Part shown: one piece after another, positions 32,850 to 44,285 of the stretch | Layout of the letters: the number at the start of each line of letters is the position of its first letter | Position numbering within the stretch: the stretch's first letter is position 1 | NCBI GenBank assembly: GCA_026008535.1 | Contig: BRKX01000002.1 | Span: 59,703,170 to 59,767,169, forward strand | Origin: Perilla frutescens | Lineage: Eukaryota; Streptophyta; Magnoliopsida; Lamiales; Lamiaceae | Direction of reading: 5' to 3' | DNA length: 64,000 nt | Notes under the pieces: generated by a model | Told to the model about the DNA's origin: nothing | The model's database searches: none | Seen by the model: the letters and a program-made list of their open reading frames with translations, nothing else | Position numbers and translations under genes: made by a program

Positions 32850-34218
32850 TAATAATATTTGGATGATTTAATTCTTTGTGAATTTTAATTTATTAATAAA
32901 TCAAACTAACAAATTTTAATTCACATCAAATCCTACCAAATAAATATTGAGAAAAATTAAAGAAACAAATAATATTTTGATCCTTCATCATCATCATCAT
33001 CATTATTATTTTCCGAATTTCAATTGATAAATAAATCCAACAATAAAGTTTAATTCACATCAACTCATAGCAAACAATAAATCAATTCAAATTATATCAT
33101 ACAACAAAACATGCTATGTACAAATGGATTTTATGAATTTAGATTTCAAAGAAATCCTCAAAGAGAAAGAAATAAAAATAAGGAGAATTTGTAAAATAAA
33201 AATAATGCCAAAAATTTTAAATTCAGAAACATCAACGGTATGTCAAACCAAATAAAAGTAAGAACTTCTATCTTAAACACATTTAAATTATTTATTAGTT
33301 CATAATTAAAATCACAAAAATGACTTCTATAACATAATGAAAAATCCACAATTTTATGTTGTGTGTCTAACTCTCTCACTATAGCAATTTGGATTTCGCC
33401 ATTGTTGAAGCCTTCTTATGTTGCTGAAGTCAATCCTCTCATTTCTCAAAGATTAAAGGATTCTGAAATGACTTCCCAACATTTGTGGCCGCAACTCAGA
33501 TGGACTATACTGAAAAATAAAACAAATGTTATAATGATCATTGGAGGTAAGAAAATAAATGAACTGAATTAGTGTCGAACAAAACTCTGAGTATACAAAT
33601 TTGCTTACTGAAAAAAAATTGAAATTCACCTTAATAAGCCATCATACTATTAAAAAAATTCATAACATTAAAATTGCAAACATCTTATATTTAGATAGCA
33701 AATAATTAAAACAAGAAAAAAAGTAATAGACAATATTCGAATAAAAAAATATTTTGTCAGTCTCTTTCACCTTCCTTGCATGTAATCGATTCTTGTATGA
33801 TTTTTTGAATATCAACTTCCACTGCAATTATTCTCTAGAAATTATTTTATTGATCATAATTCCTCGCAATTCATCAATGCAATGCCAAATAATCTTAATT
33901 CCATATGCAACCGTCTGCAGATTAGAGTCATATTTCTTCGTCTCTAAGCGATGCTGCAAGCTAGAGTACAAGAATTAGAAAACGACATTAAGTTTGATGA
34001 ATCTTATTTTAAATAAAAACTTAAATACATTTTAAAAATGAAATAAAATTGAGACCGATCACACTACAAATAATTTTTTTGTGATTAGTTTGTCTGACTC
34101 AACAAACTATTTATAGGCCCTAGCTAGAGTATAATCTAGAATGATATATAATTACAATAATTATTGTAATTAAAATATTACGAATGGGCTAAATAATGCA
34201 CCATTTCTCAATTAAGGT

Positions 34219-34240
34219 GATTGTGTGTGTGTGTGTGTGT

Positions 34241-34283
<43 letters not shown>
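34219..34283. repeat. (GT)n(TA)n compound microsatellite
   Basis: About eleven GT units followed by about twenty TA units. Confidence 0.9.
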
Positions 34284-34289
<6 letters not shown>

Positions 34290-35127
34290 ATAAGGTAAAT
34301 ATTCATGTGATTAAGGTGATTGATGATATAATTGTGGGTTTAAATGTTTAATGGATTGATAATTAATTAATTGGGGTAAATCGGTACATATATATAATCA
34401 CATTAATCATTTCAATTTAAATATTACTAATCAGCTTTTAAATGAATATTATTATTTATTTATAAAATAAATAATATTATTTTGGATATTGGATTAATTA
34501 TTTATTTATTGAATCAATTCAAAGAAAACATGGTTCGTTGACTCCATATATAATTTGTACATTATTGACGTGTCTTAATTTGATAATTTTCGAACCTATT
34601 ATAGTATAAATAATGATTACTTCTTTTTTTATATTATTAGTAGTATTAAATTGTAGGAATCATTGCACAGATTTTTTACTCCTATATTAAATTACATATC
34701 AAAATTCATATTCTGAGTAGTTAATAAAAATCAATATTAAATCAATTCTTCATATATACTATTGATAGATTGGTTAATAAATATTAATATTCCATATTAG
34801 GCAAGTGTTTTTGATGGGAAAATGATAGATTATTAATAAAGGTATAACTTCATACTTTTATATATATATATATATATATTAAAATTAAGATGTTCTTACT
34901 TGATCAAAAGTGAAATTAACCGAATAACCGAGCATATATATGCCTAGCATATCAATTAATTCCTAGATTTTCTAAAAGATCAATACCCATTTTCTTTTAA
35001 TTAGCTACTCACAATTATTTTTTTATAAGTATATATATTTTAGGTAATTCGAGTCGGAAGGTATTGACATGGTTTGACTCATAACCTTTGTCATGAAACG
35101 TTCTACTTAATTACAAACTAGGCCACC

Positions 35128-35379
35128 CACCACAACAAAAATGTTTTTTTGAAACAATTAATATTAGTTGTCGTAACATATAACAAACTTAAGTAATGCA
35201 TGTTGTCTCCTTGTCATCTCTAATGACATTATTAACCATAATGTCGTCATAAAAATATCATTAGAGATGACACATGGTAATTAAAGACGATGTGTCGTTA
35301 ATTAAGTCTATTTTAATTTATGTGATAACATTTGCCGCATCTAATATATCTTCTCCAAAAGACTATTTTTATTGTAGTA
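35128..35379. mobile_element. CACTA-type MITE, 252 bp
   Basis: Left end CACCACAACAAAAATG; right end, reversed, TACTACAATAAAAATAG; both match the CACTACAA-AAAA terminus of En/Spm elements. A 3-bp duplication ACC flanks it (35125-35127, 35380-35382). Inside is an inverted pair of GTCATCTCTAATGA (near 35213 and 35260). Confidence 0.65.
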
Positions 35380-35670
35380 ACCCTAACGGGGAATATGCGT
35401 AGTCGTAGATACATATACCAATCTACGAAAGATATGTTGGTGAAATAATATTTATGTGAATAATAAGTAATATATTGTTTTAGAAAATGGGAGAGAATTT
35501 ACGTACTATATATATCAAGTCATGTCTAAAAAATGAGATATAACTAGGGAGAACTAACTATCAAAATTTGAAAATCAACAAATCGTGTGTCGAAGCACAA
35601 GTTAAAATTAATCAAGTTGTATTTTAATGCAGTTATGAAGTGCCCATGCCAAACAAACACCCCTCATACT

Positions 35671-35887
35671 TTTTTTTTCTTTATGTCGAGAGTAACCCGT
35701 TTCTGTGTAATAGTGTGCAAACCACACAAGAAATCATGTCACACTAGATAAATTTCGTCCCTATGTAATATAATTTGCAACCACACCTAGCTAGAAAATC
35801 AGATATGATATAAATGGTGTGATTTGAACTTGAGACCTTTAACCTCAAGATAACACCATTCCACCACTAGATTATCCCCAAGGGGAC
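35671..35887 (-). mobile_element. tRNA-derived SINE (copy 2) with target duplication
   Basis: On the minus strand: head GTCCCCTTGGGGATAATC, box A-like TAATCTAGTGG, box B-like AGTTCAAATC, and an A-rich tail (T-run 35671-35679). Direct repeats of about 18 bp flank it (ACAAACACCCCTCATACT at 35653-35670; the same with one extra C at 35886-35904), the mark of target-primed reverse transcription. Confidence 0.85.
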
Positions 35888-35904
35888 AAACACCCCCTCA
35901 TACT

Positions 35905-37026
35905 CACTTTCATAAGAAAAGATTTCAAGCTTCTTCTCTTTATATTAATTTCCTAAGAAAATGTAGTAGAAAATTATGCAGCTGTTATTCCACGTGATTA
36001 GAAAGAGGAAACGCATAAAATGAAAAGAAGACAGCACAAGTAAGAAAGAAAAGGTGAAAGTGAGAGATCTGAGAGATCACTCATTGCTTGTATATATAGT
36101 GGAGTTGCATGAAATGAGCCTCCATGGCTTTCTCTCACATCAAGGAAAAAGCCGAGAATATATACATTACTTGTTCATGGAGCAATATCATGGACTATAA
36201 AAGTAATTATTAGCTGCTTATTTGTTCCTCTTTATTGGCTAACCAAATAAAGTACAGTCTTGTTCGTTTTCTGGAACTTTAGAAGGTAAACGATATTGAA
36301 TTCATTAAGAAAAAAGACAATAAATTCTCTTGAAAATCGAGATTATATATTACATGTAGTGTGTACATAACTGTATAGGTGGTTTCATAAATTTAAAGTT
36401 AAGTGTAAAATTTTCCTACAATTTCTGCATGCATATTGTGAAGGAGTACATATCCTCTAGTTTCAATTTGTGTGTGTCAACCGTCTACCAACATTAAATT
36501 ATAATCATATGCTGTTAATAACTTTTTTATAAAAATAAAATTTATTATATTATAACTAATCATAATTAATATTTATTACAAAAAATTAAGATTTTTAAAA
36601 ATTATATACCCTAAGTTTGGAATAATCAACCCCAAAAATTAATTATATTAACTTAAAAATAAAAATTAAATATTAAAAAATAATTATAAACTATAATTGA
36701 GTGGAATAAATCCTAAATAATAATTAAAAAATTCCTCTAAATCAAAAGAAATTTAAATTGAAGAAAAAAATGAAAAAAAGTAATAAATGTGTGGTTTGGC
36801 AAACAGTTGACACACACAAGTTGGGACTAGATGGTCTCAAATGATTGTGGAGGTCAATATTATTTCGATCTAATCTTTTTTTTTTTTTTATCTCATCTTT
36901 ATCTATTTAATAATAAAATCATTGCTCAAAATATCCCCCAAAATTCATTGCTAATTTTGAAATCTAATCTTTTATTAATAATGTCAATCCACTAAATAAT
37001 TTTTTTAGAAAATAAAAATCAATTAA
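35905..37026. other. Gene-free spacer
   Basis: Contains the AT-rich dispersed repeat at 36520-36800 and a T-run near 36868. No gene seen. Confidence 0.5.
36520..36800 (+). repeat. AT-rich dispersed repeat, copy 6
   Basis: Core AAATTAAATATTAAAAAATA, TTGAGTGGAATAAATCC, TAAATAATAATTAAAAAATT. It is closest to the copy at 62380-62620. Confidence 0.55.
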
Positions 37027-38177
37027 TTAGGAAAAACGTTCTCCCGAAGGGATGACATTCAAAATAACACCCGATAAAGCGCTGGTATGGGAAGAAAAAC
37101 TAGGAGTACTAAGAGCCAGTTTAGCCAAGGAATGAGCCATAACATTAGCCTCTCGCTGAGCCCAGTTGAAAATGACTTCATCACAATGTGTAGCTTCCTT
37201 CCGAATAGAGTCTGTAAGACCAATCTTCTGCATCAGAGCGGAGGGATTGCTGAATTCCAAGACAATTAGTTTCAAGGATAAGACGTCTGCCACCAAAACT
37301 CCTTGCCACCGTTAAGCCTTCTTAGCATGCAAGAGCTTCCGCTATCTTTGCCTCAACATTCTGTATAGGGCTGTAAATGAACAGAGCCGTTCGCGAGCTA
37401 TTCAGAATTCAGCTCGAAAAAAGTTCGTTTGAAGTTCTTTCATTTTCTAAACGAGCCGAGCTCGAGCCTTGAATCGAGCTCGATAAAATTATCAAGCCGA
37501 ACTCGAACAGAGTAGTATTCGACTCGGCCAGCTCGCGAACATGTTCATGAATATTATAAATATTTCAAACTAGTAAATAAATACAAGCTATTTTTTTCAA
37601 GATCGAGCTCGAATATATAAATTAAACAAACTTGTTTTTGAGCATTTAAGCGCAGGCTCATTTAGTGAATTTTCGAGCATTCAAGCGCAGGCTCGTTTAG
37701 TGAATTTTCGAGCATTTCATGAACCGAGCTCGAATTGAATTCGAACATGTCAAATATTTATCGAGTCAAGCTTGAACAAGAGGAAAAAAGCTCGAGCATG
37801 ATAAATATTTATCGAGCCAAATCGAGCTTGAGTCGAGCTAGAGCTTGCATATTCCTTAACGAGTCGAGCTCGAGCATCTGGGTGTTTGGCTCGATTTGGT
37901 TCGTTTACAACCCTAATTCTGTAACTCTTCATACATTTCGATACAATAACCTTGCCTATTGCATCTCTGATAGCCACACCAATCCCAATTCTCCCTTCTC
38001 CCGATCGAGCGGCATCCACGTTCACCTTCCAGAATAGAGCAGGTGGAGCTTCCCAATTCGTACATGCAGGGGCACAGGTATTTTTAGCGACCCGATAAAC
38101 AACTTTCTTGAATTCAGCGTAGAGCTACAACGCCGTGTCAATATATTCTTTTTGATAGAAAGAGACATTTTGATACA
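37027..38177 (-). pseudogene. LINE RNase H domain, split by a hAT MITE
   Basis: The part before the MITE (minus strand) reads WKVNVDAARSGEGRIGIGVA then IRDAIGKVIVSK, holding the first catalytic Asp. The part after it reads VEAKIAEALAC, stop, EGLTVARSFGGRRLILET and finally WAQREANVMAHSLAKLALS. Stops and the 550-bp insertion inactivate it. Compare the intact stand-alone domain at 21065-21679. Confidence 0.8.
37366..37915. mobile_element. hAT-type MITE, 550 bp
   Basis: Ends TAGGGCTGTAAATGAAC and, reversed, TAGGGTTGTAAACGAAC (15 of 17 match). They are flanked by an exact 8-bp duplication ATTCTGTA at 37358-37365 and 37916-37923. The interior is rich in GAGCTCGA-type repeats. No coding sequence. 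Confidence 0.9.
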
Positions 38178-38695
38178 TGTTGGGTATTTTTTGGCCCAAC
38201 AATTAGGCCCATCTCTCTCCTCTCATTTAATTGGTAGCCCTCTTTCTTTGACCGCCTATTTTCTGATTCCCAAAACCCTCGACCCTTCGTTCTCTTTCTC
38301 TGCTTCTTTAATAGAAGCGGGAGGCTTCTCTGTGAGACAATCGGTCCTCTCATCTCTCTCTCTCTGAAATCTGCTGTGTGCGTCCCTTGCTCTTCGTGAG
38401 CTGTCTCTCTGTTTCTTGGTGAGCGATCTCTGTGGGCAACTGTTATCTGAGCTTCGTGCTTGTGTTGTGTTTCCGGTGAGAGCGAGAGAGAGGCGGTTGT
38501 CTCTACCTTTTCCGGTCTTCGGTGTGCATAGGTCGCTGTAGCGAAGGAGTCCCTCGTGTTTTGGTTCCCTGAGCCTTCCTGCGCGCGTTTCTCTATCGGA
38601 ATCAACCTGGGTCCCCTGAGGGTAGTGCGGAGACGACTGCCGGTGACGGAAGAAAGGGAGGCTTCAGCTCCGGTGAGTCCCGTTGATACCCAACA
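38178..38695 (+). repeat. 5' LTR of the TR-GAG element
   Basis: 518 bp, TG...CA ends, CT-rich with a likely leader in its 3' half. Confidence 0.93.
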
Positions 38696-38696
38696 G

Positions 38697-38708
38697 TGGT
38701 ATCAGAGC
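38697..38708 (+). promoter_or_regulatory. Primer binding site (tRNA-iMet type)
   Basis: TGGTATCAGAGC one base after the LTR, the usual Ty1-copia primer site. Confidence 0.9.
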
Positions 38709-39006
38709 CACGGTAGGGATCTCGCCGGACTCCCTCCGTCGCCCATCGGCTCCGCCTGTCCGCCTTGGCTTTGAGAACGGCGAGGTAAGTCGGAAACCCC
38801 AGCCGCGGGGGTTTCTGCTCTGGTATTTCCCTAATCCCTTAGTCAAAATTAGGGTTTTACGTGCTTTGGGAATATCTCTGTGATTTTTTTTTAATCTTTG
38901 AAATTCTGGGTATTTTTTGTTGTTCCTGTCTCTAAGTGAGTTTGTGATTCCGCTGTACTCTGTTTTTTCCTCTGTTGCTTTCTCTGTGTGATTAAATCTT
39001 GCTACC

Positions 39007-39765
39007 ATGGCTCCAGTATCTCAATTTGTTTTTGCCCCCTTCGATGGTAAAACTGACTTTAATCTGTGGAAACAAAAAATGAAATTTGTTTTGATTAAAG
39101 AAAAGGTGTTTAAGGCCATTGATCTTAATTACAGCGAAGAAGAATCTGATCAAAAGAAATCTGAGATAAATGAATATGCTTTGTCTACTATCATGTTGAA
39201 TTTGTCAGATTCAGTGTTAAGAAAGGTCTGCACTATTGAATCTGCCAAAGTTTTGTGGGATAAATTGGATGAGTTATTTAATTTGACCTCTCTTCCAAGT
39301 CGTATGTTTTTGCTTGAGAAATTTTTCAATTATAAGTTGGATTTGAACAAGGATATGGATGTTAATCTGGATGATTTTAATAAGCTTGTTCAAGATATTA
39401 AAATGGCTGGAGATAAACATATTGATAATTACACTGCTATTGCCCTTTTAAATGCTATCCCTGATGCCTATAATGATGTTAAATCTGCAATTAAGTATGG
39501 AAGGGATGACATTACCTTTGACATTGTTGTTAGTGGGTTAAAAAGTAAGGAAATGGAGGTAAAGCATGGCCAAGGTGCTAAAACTGATACTGTTATGCAT
39601 GTGAGAGAGAAGTATAATTTCAGTTCCAAACATAATAACAGGAAGTGTTATCGATGTGGTGAACCTGGGCATTATGCTAAATACTGTAAGAAACCTAAAG
39701 ATAAGAGTCAAAATAATGACGCTCAGGCTAATGTTGTGGATAATTATCTTGGTGATGTTTTGTGA
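39007..39765 (+). CDS. GAG polyprotein of the TR-GAG element
   Basis: Intact 252-residue ORF. The N-terminus has the copia capsid layout: FDGKTDFNLWKQKMKFVLI, then VLWDKLDELFNLTSLPSRM. A CCHC zinc knuckle CYRCGEPGHYAKYC (CX2CX4HX4C) follows at about 216-229 for RNA binding, and the ORF ends soon after. It would form particles that package the element's RNA, relying on enzymes from another element. The open frame in a copy with 3% LTR divergence suggests GAG itself is under selection. ATG 39007 starts the family-like sequence. Confidence 0.9.
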   Translation: MAPVSQFVFAPFDGKTDFNLWKQKMKFVLIKEKVFKAIDLNYSEEESDQKKSEINEYALSTIMLNLSDSVLRKVCTIESAKVLWDKLDELFNLTSLPSRMFLLEKFFNYKLDLNKDMDVNLDDFNKLVQDIKMAGDKHIDNYTAIALLNAIPDAYNDVKSAIKYGRDDITFDIVVSGLKSKEMEVKHGQGAKTDTVMHVREKYNFSSKHNNRKCYRCGEPGHYAKYCKKPKDKSQNNDAQANVVDNYLGDVL

Positions 39766-40129
39766 TTATGTTGCTCTCTGGTACTTGCTCCAAGTGAGGT
39801 GGAGCTGCTGTTGTTATTTCTTTGTGAATCGGGTTTGTTGCTCTTAGTGAGCTGTTTTGTTGCTCTTAGTGGGCTGTTGATTGATTCTTAGTGAATCTAT
39901 TGTATTCTCTATGTGAGATGTGGAGGTTCTCTGTGAACGTGGTTTAGTTTGAGGTGGAGCTGTGTGAGCTTGCTCTATCTGATTGATCTTAGTGATCTGT
40001 GTTAACTTTGTGTTGTGTTCTTCTCTTTGCTATGTTATCTTGCAGGAGAAGTGGAAGAAAAGGCAATGATGAGACCTACGATACTCCTGTCGAAGATCAA
40101 TGCACACTATTGGGCCAAAAGGTGGAGAT

Positions 40130-40647
40130 TGTTGGGTATTTTTTGGCCCAACAATTAGGCCCATCTCTCTCCTCTCATTTAATTGGTAGCCCTCTTTCTT
40201 TGACCGCCTATTTTCTGATTCCCAAAACCCCCAACCCTTCGTTCTCTTTCTCTGCTTGTTTAATAGAAGCGGGAGGCTTCTCTGTGAGACAATCGATCCT
40301 CTCATCTCTCTCTCTCTGAAATCTGCTGTGTGCGTCACTTGCTCTTCGTGAGCTGTCCCTCTGTTTCTTGGTGAGCGATCTCTGTGGGCAACTGTTATCT
40401 GAGCTTCGTGCTTATGTTGTGTTGCCGGTGAGAGCGAGAGAGAGGCGGTTGTCTCTACCTTTTCCGGTCTTTGGTGTGCATAGGTCGCTGTAATGAAGGA
40501 GTCCCCCGTGTTTTGGTTCCCTGAGCCTTCCTGCGCGCATTTCTCTATCGGAATCAACCTGGGTCCCCTGAGGGTAGTGCGGAGACGATTGCCGGTGACG
40601 GAAGAAAGGGAAGCTTCAGCTCCGGCGAGTCCCGTTGATACCCAACA
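40130..40647 (+). repeat. 3' LTR of the TR-GAG element
   Basis: 518 bp, same length as the 5' copy, preceded by the polypurine stretch GGTGGAGAT at 40121-40129. Confidence 0.93.
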
Positions 40648-40652
40648 ATACA

Positions 40653-41990
40653 TAAGCAGGTTTCTTTTTTTCCACAACACCCATAAGAGCATGGCAAAAA
40701 GGTTATGGTGGCTGTCATCATCAACCTTAGCAATAGAAAGGATCCAATCTCTAATAAGCCGTCCATCACTCATATCCACTTGTAAGCGTAATTTAGAGGT
40801 TTTCCAGAAAAGAGTGACCCAAGTGCAGTCACGGAGGCAGTGCTCAATCATTTCTGCTTCTTCCTAATCTACCACATATGAGCCGACAATCCACTTTCCT
40901 CTTTTGCAATTCAGTTGCCACATGTAGAGTTCCTTTTGCACATCTCCACAAGAAATGCTTAACTTTTTGAAGAACTTGCAACAGATTAATCCACTTCTAA
41001 ATAAAAAAATCTCCATATGAAGAATCAACGACACCAGTCTATGAGTCCCGCAGGTGGCATGCCGTTAGATATCCGTACTGAGTATATTCCATTATGATTA
41101 AACTTCTATATATATTTATCTGTTCTTCTATGATTCGGCAGAGGGATTGATAAAATCTTTTCAACAATCTCAACTGGAAACTTTAACACTAGCTTTCCCA
41201 CATCCCAGCCTCCTTCCAAGTTAAAGAGTTCGGACACCATCATAAACATATTCTCATCAGTCGCTCCCAATAAAGCTAAAAGGATGGGACAATTCTGAAT
41301 CCACCTATCTTTCCAAATTCGGATCCTGCTGTCGTCCCCTACGCGCCAGACAATTCCCATTTGGATCACTTCTCTTCCAACTATGATGCTTCTCCACGTA
41401 TAAGACGGATTATGTGCATATATAGCCTCGAGAAAAGGGACCCGAGGAAAATATTTAGCTTGTAGAGTTTTGCCAATGAGAGGGCCTTGTTCTTGAAGGA
41501 TTCGCCAAGCTTGTTTTGTGAGTGCCGAGTAGAGCTCTATTAAACTGACCAAGGTCACGAAAGCCGAGGCCCTCTCTTCCCTTAGGTACACATACTCCTT
41601 TCCAGCAACACCAATGTATACGCCTCTCATCTTTTTTCTGTCCCCAAAGGAAGTTTGCCATCATGGAATTAAGACGGGAACACACTTGCTCCAGAATCAG
41701 AAAAACACTTATAAGGTATGTAGGGATTTCTTGAGCCATAGATTTGATGAGAATCGTTCATCCGGCATGTGATAAGAAACGCTTCTTCCAGTCCTTTAGC
41801 TTTTTCCTCACTCTATCTTCTAGCATCTGGAATATCTTTTTTTTATCTTCCCACAATGCAATGAATTCCAACATAAAGGCCGTGTTTTTGAACTCATCTA
41901 GCCTCCATTTTTCCAGCAAGAAATCCAGCCATTCCCTCCTCAACGCCCTTGCTAAAGGCAATTTCAGATTTATCGAGATTAATCATTTGT
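40653..41990 (-). pseudogene. LINE zinc-binding linker between RT and RNase H
   Basis: Minus-strand remnants: LDEFKNTAFMLEFIALWEDK, CSRLNSMMANFLWGQKKDER, then AWRILQEQGPLIGKTLQAKY, GWDVGKLVLKFP and, nearest the LTR element, MIEHCLRDCTWVTLFWKTS. These match the post-RT and zf-RVT region of plant L1 LINEs. Several stops and frame changes are present. Confidence 0.75.
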
Positions 41991-42840
41991 CACGATGCCT
42001 TTTCATATATTTTAAGGATGCGTTTCACCTTTAAAATTTCACCTTCATTCACCTTGCCGAAGATAATACTATCATCTGCAAAGAACAAATGGGTGATTGG
42101 TTGAGCTGTTCTACAAATTCGAACCCCATGAAGGAGTTGCTGTCGTTCGACTTTTCTGATGAGCGATGAAAGTGCTTCTGCATAAAACAAAAAAAGAAAG
42201 GGTGAAAGGGGGTCGCCTTGGCGAATACCCTTTTGAGGCACAAAAGATTGACCAACACAACCATTAAGCAAAACTGAGAACGATACACTACTAACACAAC
42301 TCATCACCAACTTTACAAATCTATGCTCAAACCCAAGTTTCTCCAACATACTTTGAAGGAACACCCACTCGACTCTATCATAAGCATTAGACATGTCAAG
42401 TTTAAACGCAAAGCTCCCCTTCTTGGCAAAATTAGATTTCATAAAGTGGAAAATTTCAAAGGGAAGTAAGGCATTATCGGTAATAAGATGACCATAAATA
42501 AAGGCTGACTGGGTCTCACAAATAATAGACGGGAGGACACGTCTGAGCCGATTAACAATGGATTTAGACACTAATTTAAAGATAACATTACAGAGGCTAA
42601 TAGGTCTAAAATCTTTCGACTGACTCGCATTATTATTTATCGAGATAAGACATATGAAAGTAGAATTAATAAAAGCTGGACACTCCCCCTCATTAAGGAT
42701 ACGAAGAAGCGAAGAACATAAATCTTGTTGGACAAAAAGACCAAGATTTTTTAAAAAAAATAGCAGACATACCGTCTGGTCCTAGGGCCTTAAGCGGGTG
42801 CATCTGCGATAAAGCAAGCTCAATCTCTTCCTTAGTGAAA
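41990..42840 (-). pseudogene. LINE reverse transcriptase domain
   Basis: Longest frame 42571-41990: MSKSIVNRLRRVLPSIICET, FKLDMSNAYDRVEWVFLQSM, GIRQGDPLSPFLFLF and the FADD catalytic box (THLFFADDSIIFGK). The N-terminal part up to 42840 lies in other frames, so the gene is broken. Confidence 0.85.
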
Positions 42841-44137
42841 GGTTTTCATAGCATGGCGTTCATCTCTGATGAGACCACGGGTTCAATAGCCTCCAGAGTC
42901 TCGTGCATGTCAATATCCTCTCGAGAAGTGAAAAGATCACAAAAATAATTTCGAAATTCAGCTTCCATTTCCTTCTTCGAGTTCAAAGTAGTCCCATTCT
43001 CTCTACAAATCCTCTTCATAGTATTTCGCTTTTGTCTCCCAGTAGCTGTTTTATGGAAAAATGTTGTGTTCTTATCACCTTCCTTCAGCCACTGAATTCT
43101 AGAACGTTGCCTCCACACAAGTTCTTCATTCTTTAGGAGCTCATTAATTTGTTGTTCAGTTTCCTTTTGAATATCACGCAGACCTAATGTACTCTGCTGA
43201 ATAATTTCTAACTCTTTCTTCTTCTCTTGCAACTGTTTTGACACATTGCCAAAATGAGATGCCTCCCACTCTTGCAGCGCACCCCTACACTCCTCTAATT
43301 TTAACTTTAAAGTGGTCGGTGAAGGATGGCCTTCTTTACGATCCCAAGCCGATTTGCAAGTATCAAGGCATGACTCTTCATGAAACCACATCTGCTCAAA
43401 TCAAAAAATTCTTTCCCTCCGTCTTCTATAACCTTGAGGCCTTACTTCAGATAGAAAGATTGGACTATGATCTGAGCCAACCCAACCCATATGCTCCACT
43501 TAAACATTAGAGAATTTAGTCATACACTCATTAAACGCTATGAATCTATCCAGTCTCTCCAGAACATTATCCGTTCCCTCTTGATTATTTGGCCAAGTAT
43601 ATTTGAAGCCGTTGAAACTAATATCCCTCAACAGTCAATCATTAATTACATTCCTAAAATTATCAATCCTGTCCGCTTCACGAATGGTGCCACCACTCTT
43701 CTCATGATGGTATAAAATCTCATTAAAATCTCCTGCACAAAGCCAACATTGGGATCCTTACCAACTCACCTCACGTATTAGATCCCAAGTAAGATATTTA
43801 TAATTAGTCTTCACCCATCCATAGACTCCACTAAACCTCCACTGATCAACATCTGCATTTATGTGATGTTTAGAGCTTGAAATAATGGTCACTGACCACT
43901 CAGAAGACCATAGAAAAGTCAAACCTCCCTTATGACCACCATCATCTCTATCACAATCCACAACAAAAAAACTATCAAACTGCAATTCGCGATTCAGATT
44001 CTCCACACTTCATCACTAGAAAGCTTAGTTTCCATAAGGAAAATAAGCCCAAGACACTTTTGCTTAAGACGCCACTTAAGTGCCCGAACTGCCTCAGGGT
44101 TCCCAAGCCCTCGGCAGTTCCAAACAAAGCAATTCAT
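42840..44137 (-). pseudogene. LINE ORF2 start: endonuclease and linker
   Basis: ATG at 44137 starts MNCFVWNCRGLGNPEAVRAL, the hallmark start of plant L1 ORF2 with the AP-endonuclease fold, followed by IFLMETKLSSDEVW. Then come GGLTFLWSSEWSV and WRFSGVYGWVKTNYKYLTWD (43758-44006 frame) and a coiled linker with WLKEGDKNTTFFHKTATGRQ (42846-43391 frame). Frame changes separate the parts. ORF1's stop overlaps this ATG as ATGA. Confidence 0.8.
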
Positions 44138-44285
44138 AATGCCCGGCAGGATTGCAAGGCTGCAATCTCCGCCGTGTCACCTACAGAGCAAGATACATCA
44201 ACCAAATCCGTATCTTTGAACTTCTTAAAAACTTGCATAATCTCGAACTTATTATCAACGATCCCGTTATCAATTGTGAATCACT
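44134..44285 (-). pseudogene. C-terminal remnant of LINE ORF1
   Basis: In the frame ending at the TGA 44134-44136 the last residues read FKDTDLVDVSCSVGDTAEIA then ALQSCRAL. The stop overlaps the ORF2 start as ATGA. The rest of ORF1 is missing, so the element is 5'-truncated near 44290. Confidence 0.45.

Larger units (their letters stand above)
30715..35127. other. Gene-free AT-rich spacer with mobile-element remains
   Basis: It contains a weak relative of the 5200/6215 repeat (31040-31260), the MITE at 31949-32849, an (ATT)n run near 32213-32246 and the GT/TA compound microsatellite near 34219-34283. Short frames at 33363-33572 and 33754-33978 match no family known to me. No gene can be supported. 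Confidence 0.5.
38178..40647 (+). mobile_element. TR-GAG-type non-autonomous LTR retrotransposon, 2470 bp
   Basis: Two 518-bp LTRs (38178-38695, 40130-40647) start TGTTGGGTAT and end GATACCCAACA, with exact ATACA target duplications at 38173-38177 and 40648-40652. A PBS with TGGTATCAGAGC (tRNA-iMet) follows the first LTR; a purine run GGTGGAGAT precedes the second. The only gene is a copia-style GAG; protease, integrase, RT and RNase H are absent. By eye the LTRs differ at about 16 of 518 sites (about 3%), so the insertion is fairly recent. It must have been mobilised in trans by a complete copia element. Confidence 0.92.

Noticed and set aside
33363..33978. Two frames of about 70 codons in the 30-37 kb gap
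   Set aside because: They match no family, and the flanks show no matching splice or domain structure.
38138..38605. Frame of 155 codons across the 5' LTR, repeated at 40030-40851
   Set aside because: It appears twice because the two LTRs are repeated, and it is antisense to the element.
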